The position numbers and the translations under genes are program-made. From Dehalococcoidia bacterium UBA2777 (GTDB lineage Bacteria > Chloroflexota > Dehalococcoidia > UBA2247 > UBA2777): DNA of 6,205 nucleotides. Positions 1-5,999 of this stretch are shown one piece after another; within the stretch, counting starts at the first letter, position 1; each line of letters starts with the position of its first letter. The notes below the pieces were generated by a model. That model did not search any database, was not told the origin of the DNA, and saw only the letters and a list, made by a program, of their open reading frames with translations. The DNA is taken from the NCBI GenBank assembly GCA_002352365.1, contig DEIJ01000152.1, positions 1 to 6,205 of the forward strand, read 5' to 3'.

Positions 1-11
1 GAGACTACCAC

Positions 12-40
12 TTGCCTTAAAAGTAGGTTTATGTTAAAAT
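12..40 (+). promoter_or_regulatory. putative sigma-70-type promoter with extended -10
   Basis: The -35-like hexamer TTGCCT (12-17, 4 of 6 to TTGACA) is separated by exactly 17 bases from TAAAAT (35-40, 5 of 6 to TATAAT). A TG at 32-33 lies one base before the -10, making an extended -10 element. Transcription would start near 46-48, leaving a leader of about 30 bases before the GTG start at 77. It is well placed to drive the plus-strand operon. The region is AT-rich, so a chance match is possible, and the bases beyond the left edge cannot be seen. Confidence 0.45.
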
Positions 41-63
41 TCATCCGTAAATTATAGGACGGC

Positions 64-68
64 GGAGG
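64..68 (+). promoter_or_regulatory. ribosome binding site for the zinc metallopeptidase
   Basis: GGAGG lies 8 bases upstream of the GTG at 77, a near-ideal Shine-Dalgarno match and spacing. It supports this non-ATG start over the next in-frame ATG (codon 12), which would cut through the first membrane segment. Confidence 0.8.
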
Positions 69-76
69 GGAAAAGG

Positions 77-781
77 GTGTTTTTCTTTGACCCATTATAT
101 TTTCTTTTCATGTTACCCCCATTTATATTTGTGATCTATGCTCAGTCAAGAGTGTCGGCCACTTTTCGAAAATATTCCCGAGTTGCCAATGAGCAACGGG
201 TGAGCGGGGGACAAGCCGCTCAGATATTGCTTCGCGCCAATAGGTTAGGTGGCGTTAGCATTGAGGGAACCAGCGGGCATCTAACCGATCATTATGACCC
301 GCGACATAAGGTACTGCGGCTGTCACGAGAAGTCTATAATAACCCTTCAGTAGCTGCTTTGGGCATTGTAGCTCATGAGGTGGGCCATGCCGTCCAAGAT
401 AACATAAACTATGCCCCTATGAGGCTGAGGAGTGCCCTGGTACCTGCAGCTAACCTCGGCACCAGGTTGGGCTATATTTTTATTATCCTCGGATTTATTT
501 TATACGTCTTTTCTGGCTTTGGCTTGAACATAGCCTGGATCGGTGTTTTCCTCTTCGCCGCAGCGGTGCTATTTACTCTGGTTACCCTGCCAGTAGAATA
601 TAATGCCAGCAGTCGAGCTCGGCAGATGCTGCGTACCACAGGGTTAGTGTCAGACCAAGAGTACAAAGCAGCTAGTGCTGTCCTTTCAGCTGCGGCGCTG
701 ACCTATGTAGCTGCCATGCTTCAGGCACTAGCCACCCTATTTTACTTTGTTTTCGCCTTGCTCGGCATGGGGCGCAGATAA
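77..781 (+). CDS. YugP-type membrane zinc metallopeptidase
   Basis: This is a predicted integral-membrane zinc peptidase of the Zn_peptidase_2 (PF04298, Bacillus YugP-like) family; at 234 residues it has the usual family length. A hydrophobic segment at residues 4-22 is followed by a soluble stretch with the family signature around LTDHYDPR (69-76) and KVLRLS. Next comes the zinc motif H100-E-V-G-H104, where the two His bind zinc and E101 is the catalytic base. Membrane segments follow at about 130-150 and 153-172. E174 in the LPVEYNASSRA stretch is the likely third zinc ligand. A last hydrophobic segment spans about 204-229. The GTG start is chosen for its strong ribosome binding site and because the N-terminus matches the family pattern (FDPLY...). 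It heads the plus-strand operon, ending 7 bases before the next ATG. The physiological substrate of this family is not established, so a role in membrane protein turnover is only inference. Confidence 0.92.
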   Translation: MFFFDPLYFLFMLPPFIFVIYAQSRVSATFRKYSRVANEQRVSGGQAAQILLRANRLGGVSIEGTSGHLTDHYDPRHKVLRLSREVYNNPSVAALGIVAHEVGHAVQDNINYAPMRLRSALVPAANLGTRLGYIFIILGFILYVFSGFGLNIAWIGVFLFAAAVLFTLVTLPVEYNASSRARQMLRTTGLVSDQEYKAASAVLSAAALTYVAAMLQALATLFYFVFALLGMGRR

Positions 782-788
782 AGGGGAA

Positions 789-1907
789 ATGCCCAGTCCA
801 CCACTTCTGTCACTCATAGTTCCTACCTATAATGAGAGGGAAAACCTTCCCATTGTGGCAGAGAGGATTCATAAAGCGCTCAAAAATTATGATTATGAGG
901 TTATTATCGTTGATGATAATAGCCCTGATGGAACGACTCAGCTTGCCGAAAGCCTGGCCGGAATATACCCTATCAAGGTGATCTGCCGCAAAAATGAAAG
1001 AGGCCTAGCTTCAGCGGTGTTAGCTGGGTTCGATCACGCCAAGGGAGAAGTACTAGGGGTAATCGATGCCGATCTGCAACATCCTCCGGAGAGGATACCT
1101 GAGCTTTTGAGGGAGATACAGGCTGGGGCCGATGTAGCCATTGCTAGCCGATACATTCCTGGCGGTGGGGTTGAGGACTGGAGCCTGACCAGAAGGATGA
1201 TATCTAAAGGGGCTACAGCACTGGGCCGCCTGATTTTGCCCTCAATAAGGAGGGTAAAGGACCCCCTGTCGGGTTTTTTCCTGCTGAAAAGGGAAGTGAT
1301 ACAAGATGTCGAGCTTAAACCTATTGGTTACAAGATTCTTCTTGAAGTTCTAGCCAAGGGTAAAGTTAGCAAGGTGAAGGAGGTCCCTTATACCTTTAAG
1401 GAAAGGCTATGGGGGGAAAGCAATTTAGATCTTAGAGAGGAAGTAAACTACCTGGAGCACGTTTTCACCCTGGCAACCAGGGAGAAAGAGATAAGGCGAT
1501 TTTTAAAGTTCTGTCTGGTAGGGTTAGGTGGTGTGGGGGTCAATATGGGCATATTTTGGCTCCTCACCAGAGTTGCCGGTTTAAGTGGGTCCTATAATCT
1601 TGTGGCGGTAATTCCCGGTATAGTGGTTTCTATCCAGTCCAATTTCATTTTGAATGATATATGGACATTCAGGGATAGGAGATATGGAAGTATGCGTGCT
1701 CGGGCGCCGAAATTCAATTTAGTTAGTGCAGTACCAGCGGCTATTCAATTGAGCATGTTCGGCGGACTTACGCAGATAGTAGAGATGCATGATCTTTGGG
1801 CCTTGCTCTTGGCCATTGTCGTTGCCACGCTGTGGAATTTTGCCCTGAATTTTCTGTGGACCTGGCGGAAAGGTGAGACTGAACAGGCTCCCGTATCTCC
1901 CCAGTAA
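789..1907 (+). CDS. polyprenol-phosphate mannose synthase-like GT2 fused to GtrA domain
   Basis: The protein has 372 residues in two parts. Residues 6-215 are a GT2 glycosyltransferase of the dolichol-phosphate mannose synthase (DPM1) type. They show VPTYNERENL (11-20), VDDNSPDGT (41-49), the metal-binding D93-A-D95 with Q97 in DADLQHPPE, SRY (120-122), DPLSGFF (158-164), GYKILLE (180-186) and RLWGESN (206-212). Residues about 236-362 are a GtrA-like domain with roughly four membrane helices and two similar NF..N..W.(F/W) motifs. This architecture is known from archaeal and bacterial DPM synthases, for example the Pyrococcus furiosus enzyme. The expected reaction is transfer of a hexose from a nucleotide sugar (GDP-mannose by homology) to polyprenyl phosphate on the cytoplasmic face. 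Substrate identity is not proven, and UDP-glucose is possible. The ATG at 789 is preferred: it sits 7 bases after the upstream stop, follows an AAGGGG stretch, and gives the usual short N-terminus. The 3' end overlaps the next gene by 35 bases, suggesting translational coupling. Confidence 0.9.
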   Translation: MPSPPLLSLIVPTYNERENLPIVAERIHKALKNYDYEVIIVDDNSPDGTTQLAESLAGIYPIKVICRKNERGLASAVLAGFDHAKGEVLGVIDADLQHPPERIPELLREIQAGADVAIASRYIPGGGVEDWSLTRRMISKGATALGRLILPSIRRVKDPLSGFFLLKREVIQDVELKPIGYKILLEVLAKGKVSKVKEVPYTFKERLWGESNLDLREEVNYLEHVFTLATREKEIRRFLKFCLVGLGGVGVNMGIFWLLTRVAGLSGSYNLVAVIPGIVVSIQSNFILNDIWTFRDRRYGSMRARAPKFNLVSAVPAAIQLSMFGGLTQIVEMHDLWALLLAIVVATLWNFALNFLWTWRKGETEQAPVSPQ

Positions 1908-4644
1908 ATATAAACACTACCTTATTTCTTTCCTAATACAGATAGTCCTGGCGGGATTTTTTATCCATCACTGGGATGGCTTTGTATTTATCACCTCAGC
2001 AAAACAATTCCTCCAGGGCATAACCCCATACGAGACGGCACTTAAGGCACCACTTTACACCTTTTGCGGCGATATACAAATGTGGTACGCCTACCCACCG
2101 TTGCCGCTGCTGCTGTTTTCCTCTTCCTATGCTGTCTACTTTTACCTTCTCGGCCAAAATCTCATCCTGGAAAGAATATTCCTTAAGTTAGTTTTTATCC
2201 TGGGGAACTTGCTTTGTGCCTTCCTGGTCTATAAGTTGGTTGGGGGAGCAAGCTCAGCAAGAAATGCTGCCAAAGCCGAAAAATTGGTGCTGTATAATCC
2301 TTTCCTTATCTTCATTGCTGCGGTGTGGGGTATGTTTGATATATGGATGGTCAATTTCCTGTTGCTAAGCCTCCTCAGCCTGCGCCAAGATAGATTTGGC
2401 AGAGCCGGCGTCTATTTTGGTCTGAGCGTTTTGGTTAAGCCTATCCCGGCAATCCTGGCACCACTTTTGTTAGCTTATACGTGGAATAAAGCGAAAAATC
2501 TTACCAGGCCAATCGTCTTTGGCTCGGCGGCAATAATCACCTTCATCCTGATCTCCCTCCCTTTCTTTCTCTCCTGCCCTCAGGGGTTTGTGGACCAGGT
2601 TTTGGGGATGCATGGCGAAAGGCCTCCATTTGGCTGGGCGCCACTTCAGCTATTTTATATTGGCCATCTCTTGGGTGCGGCACGTGCTATTAGCCTTCCT
2701 TCTTTATCTGCAGCTACGATTTCAGCAGTTTCCTTCGCCTTGTTAGCCATCACCACGTTTACCATTTTCCTATATTATTGGCTAAAAAAGGAAGGTGAAG
2801 AGAAGAAGATGCTTCCCTTGCTCTTTTTAGCCATCTTGACCTTTACTCTGTTCAGCAAGGGGGTAAGCCCGCAGCATTTCGTTATTCCTTTAGTGCTGGC
2901 CATAATCCTCCTCTTATCTTTTGGTGACTATAGCCTGATTGAGAGGGGAGATATTAAGCGTTATTACAAGTTCTTAGTCCTCCCCTATCTACTTGCCTCA
3001 ATCCTTGAGGGGCGCCACTATTTTATGTTCATTCCCCCGGATATTGCCCGGCCCTTAATAGGCAAATCAGCGGCTGAACTTGACCTTCAGATTGCTTCAA
3101 ACTTCCCCATCTCGCCAGATTTCTACTACGCTATCCCCCAAGTCATTCATGTGCTGCTTATCGCTCCAGCAGTTATCATAGCCGGGATTATGGTCTACAA
3201 ATCACTAAGGCAAATTTTCCCCGGCATATCTTGTGAGGTAATGGCCTATTCGACTAAGAGGAGTCAGGAGATAAGGGCCAAGGCTTTGGAAAAGCCGCTA
3301 ACAGTCTTTATGGCCTCCCTTCTGGTGATCCTGCCTGCTCTGGCTGGAGCAGTAAGCTACCGGAATGGGAGCAAAGAGCCAAGTGCCCCTCCCCAGCTAT
3401 CTTTCAATCAGGGAGACAGGCTTATTGGCATTTTTTACTACTATTGGTGGCATAACCCCTCGTTCGACCCTCAGCTCCGGAGTGGTTGCTGGCTTAAGAC
3501 AGAACTAACCCCCAAGGAAGGATATTATTGGAGCACATATGCTTATATGAAGCAAGACATCCAACAAATCGAACAAGCCGATATAGATTTTGCCATTTTA
3601 TCTTTCCACGATTATTACATCGAAAGGTATATCACCTTTGCCCGCGCCTCAGAAGAGGCAGGGTTTTATTTTGCCCCGGTAATAGAACTGGGTGACCTGG
3701 GGCATCATGCTAAATACCTGGCTCAAAATCCCCAGGGGTTGCCTAACAATAGGCACTACCTTTCCTTGACCACCCAGACTGAAGAGAAAGTCATAAATCT
3801 GATTGATGTAGCTCTTAAACTGAAGGATTCACCAGCATTCCTGATTTACCAGATGAAGCCAGTGGTTTTCCTCAACGGTAGTTTGCATTTCTCTCCCGGC
3901 TGGTCCGAGGAGGAGATACATTACCTAGCTCAGTCAGTGTTAGGGTTTTATTGTCAAGAGTATGATTGTGAGCCAAATATTGCCCTGGAAAAGATATCAC
4001 AAAACTGGGGGGCAAAAATAGCCGATATAGCGGATATGAAGCGATATTATCCCCAATCACCTGATGCCTTCCACAGCCCGCAAAATAAAATCGAGCAGGA
4101 TTGGTCAGCCGGCTTCAAATATACTAAGGCGCAGTTTTGGGGGGAAATCCAAGCGGAGGTTGAGGAGCAGAATGGCGATATTTTCTGGGTAGGTGATTGT
4201 ACCTCAGAGCGAGGGGAGATAGGTGGTGATGCAGTAGAGACATCCCTTCAGCTTTTTGATGCTACCTTCATGCCTTCTTCTTCCCCGGCATGCTCTTATG
4301 CTGCTGATAAAACTCTAAACTCATGGGAAAACCAAACCAGGTTTCTTTTTGATTCGAGTTCACGGCACCATGCTGCTACTATAGCTACTACCATACCATA
4401 CTATAATAACCGCAAAGTCAACCCTGAGGGAAGGGGTGAAGTCCCGTTAAGGATCGATGGAGAACTGAGCTACGACCTATTGTGGAGAATTGCTTTACAA
4501 CATAACCCCAATATCGTTCTTATAGCTAGCTGGAATAACTACTATGAGAACTCATGTATAGAACCCACCATAGAATTTGATGAGCTATTTTTACACCGGA
4601 CGAAATATTGGGCCACCAAGTTCAAAACCTTACCTAAAGTCTAA
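1873..4644 (+). CDS. GT-C membrane glycosyltransferase fused to GH99-like domain
   Basis: This 923-residue protein appears to be a fusion. Residues 1-445 are polytopic (about 11 hydrophobic segments) and resemble PIG-M/DUF2029-type GT-C mannosyltransferases. A first loop with D35 and G49-I-T-P-Y leads to a YAYPPLPLLLF segment (73-83). An NPFLIF...WGMFD stretch (142-156), LVKP (187-190) and FSKGVSPQHF (327-336) follow. GT-C enzymes use polyprenyl-phosphate sugars and act outside the membrane. After a basic linker (446-474) and another hydrophobic segment (about 475-495) comes a GH99/WbsX-like hydrolase domain (about 515-905). It shows GIFYYYWWHNP (519-529), an EGYYWSTYAYMKQDI stretch (549-563), AILSF (574-578), IPYYNNR (841-847) and SWNNYYENSCIEP (886-898). 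E892 matches the family acid/base residue, but N889 replaces the other catalytic Glu. The GTG at 1873 is the only canonical start between an in-frame TGA at 1846 and the first hydrophobic segment. It overlaps the upstream gene by 35 bases. The likely role is assembly, and perhaps trimming or recognition, of a cell-surface mannoside. The exact linkage is unknown. Confidence 0.82.
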   Translation: MRLNRLPYLPSKYKHYLISFLIQIVLAGFFIHHWDGFVFITSAKQFLQGITPYETALKAPLYTFCGDIQMWYAYPPLPLLLFSSSYAVYFYLLGQNLILERIFLKLVFILGNLLCAFLVYKLVGGASSARNAAKAEKLVLYNPFLIFIAAVWGMFDIWMVNFLLLSLLSLRQDRFGRAGVYFGLSVLVKPIPAILAPLLLAYTWNKAKNLTRPIVFGSAAIITFILISLPFFLSCPQGFVDQVLGMHGERPPFGWAPLQLFYIGHLLGAARAISLPSLSAATISAVSFALLAITTFTIFLYYWLKKEGEEKKMLPLLFLAILTFTLFSKGVSPQHFVIPLVLAIILLLSFGDYSLIERGDIKRYYKFLVLPYLLASILEGRHYFMFIPPDIARPLIGKSAAELDLQIASNFPISPDFYYAIPQVIHVLLIAPAVIIAGIMVYKSLRQIFPGISCEVMAYSTKRSQEIRAKALEKPLTVFMASLLVILPALAGAVSYRNGSKEPSAPPQLSFNQGDRLIGIFYYYWWHNPSFDPQLRSGCWLKTELTPKEGYYWSTYAYMKQDIQQIEQADIDFAILSFHDYYIERYITFARASEEAGFYFAPVIELGDLGHHAKYLAQNPQGLPNNRHYLSLTTQTEEKVINLIDVALKLKDSPAFLIYQMKPVVFLNGSLHFSPGWSEEEIHYLAQSVLGFYCQEYDCEPNIALEKISQNWGAKIADIADMKRYYPQSPDAFHSPQNKIEQDWSAGFKYTKAQFWGEIQAEVEEQNGDIFWVGDCTSERGEIGGDAVETSLQLFDATFMPSSSPACSYAADKTLNSWENQTRFLFDSSSRHHAATIATTIPYYNNRKVNPEGRGEVPLRIDGELSYDLLWRIALQHNPNIVLIASWNNYYENSCIEPTIEFDELFLHRTKYWATKFKTLPKV

Positions 4645-4655
4645 GGGTGAATCAG

Positions 4656-5987
4656 CTAATAATTCTTATACCTTTCAACCTCAAAGCGGTATAACTTGAT
4701 CGGTTCATGGGGAAGTATCCCTGCCTTCTGGCGGCAGATTGAAATCTGCTGCTCCGCTGTATCCACCCCCTCCAGGTCAGGGAGAAGAAGCCCCCGCTGT
4801 TCTCCACTCTCCACAATGACGCCATATCTTTGGGGATCAAGCTGCTGTTGACTTTCTACTGGCTCCGGTTCAGTGAGCACATCCACGCTATAGCTGAGGG
4901 AGGGAAGTTCAGCAGCATTTACCATCGGAAAGCGGGGGTCTCTAGTCGCTGAACTTATCGCATTGGCAATGATTTCCTCAGCTACATTTGCTTTAGTAGG
5001 TTCGAAGGTGCCAATACACCCCCTGAGCTCACCATATTTCTTTAAGGAGACAAAAACCCCCGCCCGCTGGCTCATCTCAGCAGAAAGCTCCTTGGGAGGC
5101 GGGGGAATCTTCCCCTCCCCAACATAGCTCTCTACTGTCTCCTTAGCTAAGCGAACCAGAGGATGCAGCTCCTTTTGACTCTGGCTTTCAATTTTAACTG
5201 AGGCAACCATATACCCTACCCCGAAGGGACCCTCATAAGAGAGGACTCTAGCTTGAGCGTCGAGGCCGTCTATTGCCCCAAGCAAAATAACGATGGAGCG
5301 TAGGCCACACTCTCCAGCTCGCTCTACAAGCTGGGGATCTAGGTTCATAATTGCCTTGGCATCCAGACGCGAAATAGCCTCTACTAACTTATCATCGAAC
5401 ACCTTGCCCATAGGATCATAGCCTGCAGGAGCACCGGGAAGCAGACGGTGGGAGAGATCGCCACTGGCAATAAGTGCTACCCGCTTGCTAATCTTCTCAG
5501 CAGCTCGCCTGAGTGCCTGGCCAAAGACAAAATGAGCAGCTAAGGGCAACCAGGAGAAGGTTAAAGGCACTAAGGGTATGTCCTTAACCCCTCTGCTTAG
5601 AAAATAGACCGGTACCATTACCCCATGGTCTAGCTCGTATCCTTTCTCCCCGATTGTCTTTAGCGGAATATCGGCTGCTTTTGCCTCCCGCTGTAGAGCA
5701 GAGACAAATTCAACATCATTGTCAAAATACCACTCACCACCCCACATTCCCCAACTGCTGAGATTGCCGGTGGAAGATTTAGCGGTAAGCACCCCCATCG
5801 CGTTGCGATGCGACACCCCATGAGGACTGACCACCAACATAGTTTGGGGGTTCGCTTCAGCTAACTCTTTGGTGAGCTTCTCCATCGCCTGGATGGTGGC
5901 AGCAGTCCGCCGCTCCTCTCCTCGGCCAATCTCGGGGACAATAATAGGTGGATGGGGCACAGCACAAGCAAAGATAATCCCTGGCAT
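4656..5987 (-). CDS. amrA: AmmeMemoRadiSam system protein A: LigB-fold/AMMECR1 fusion
   Basis: The protein has 443 residues and two domains. Residues 1-266 are a class III extradiol dioxygenase (LigB) fold. Visible are H12 in VPHPP and H56 in VSPHG, which match the LigB iron-binding His pair. E226 in RAGECG is the likely third ligand. H121 in LDHGVMVP and H180 in SGDLSHRL are conserved active-site-type histidines. Residues about 274-440 are AMMECR1, with the hallmark LRGCIGT (321-327) followed by ATRDPRFP. A hydrophilic linker (267-273) joins the two. This fusion is known as protein A of the AmmeMemoRadiSam system; Memo itself shares the LigB fold, so the N-terminal domain may do Memo's job. 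The biochemical function of the system is unsettled, and an aromatic ring-cleavage role should not be assumed. No signal peptide or membrane segment is seen, so it is expected in the cytoplasm. The ATG is 3 bases after the stop of the radical SAM gene, which points to co-transcription. Confidence 0.9.
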   Translation of the reverse strand: MPGIIFACAVPHPPIIVPEIGRGEERRTAATIQAMEKLTKELAEANPQTMLVVSPHGVSHRNAMGVLTAKSSTGNLSSWGMWGGEWYFDNDVEFVSALQREAKAADIPLKTIGEKGYELDHGVMVPVYFLSRGVKDIPLVPLTFSWLPLAAHFVFGQALRRAAEKISKRVALIASGDLSHRLLPGAPAGYDPMGKVFDDKLVEAISRLDAKAIMNLDPQLVERAGECGLRSIVILLGAIDGLDAQARVLSYEGPFGVGYMVASVKIESQSQKELHPLVRLAKETVESYVGEGKIPPPPKELSAEMSQRAGVFVSLKKYGELRGCIGTFEPTKANVAEEIIANAISSATRDPRFPMVNAAELPSLSYSVDVLTEPEPVESQQQLDPQRYGVIVESGEQRGLLLPDLEGVDTAEQQISICRQKAGILPHEPIKLYRFEVERYKNY

Positions 5988-5990
5988 ACA

Positions 5991-5999
5991 TCACCCCCT
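5991..5999 (-). promoter_or_regulatory. ribosome binding site of the LigB-AMMECR1 gene, overlapping upstream stop
   Basis: On the minus strand AGGGGGTGA matches the anti-Shine-Dalgarno complement AGGAGGTGA with one mismatch and ends 3 bases before the ATG at 5987. Its last three bases are the TGA stop of the upstream radical SAM gene, so ribosomes ending there could restart on the fusion gene. Confidence 0.75.

Noticed and set aside
1..57. Open frame from the left edge ending in TAG at 55-57, possible tail of an upstream gene
   Set aside because: Only 18 codons are visible with no recognisable motif, and the stretch overlaps the likely promoter; a chance open frame is more likely, though the left edge hides the answer.
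472..666. Minus-strand open frame of 64 codons inside the peptidase gene
   Set aside because: It is antisense to a well-supported conserved coding region, has no family motif and no clear ribosome binding site.
747..788. TTG start at 747 extending the GT2-GtrA protein by 14 residues
   Set aside because: It lies inside the peptidase gene, its extension lacks similarity to the family N-terminus, and the ATG at 789 sits just after the upstream stop with a purine-rich leader.
3872..4060. Minus-strand open frame of 62 codons inside the GT-C/GH99-like gene
   Set aside because: Shadow of the large plus-strand gene; no recognisable protein features.
4371..4396. Short GCTACTA-like repetition
   Set aside because: Two imperfect copies within a coding region, explained by Ala/Thr codons; no array or mobile-element structure.
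4652..4840. Minus-strand open frame of 62 codons overlapping the 3' end of the LigB-AMMECR1 gene
   Set aside because: It is in another frame of the conserved AMMECR1 coding region, with no independent support.
4656..5987. Aromatic-degradation extradiol dioxygenase as the function of the LigB domain
   Set aside because: Fusion to AMMECR1 and adjacency to the matching radical SAM gene place it in the AmmeMemoRadiSam system; no aromatic catabolism genes are nearby.
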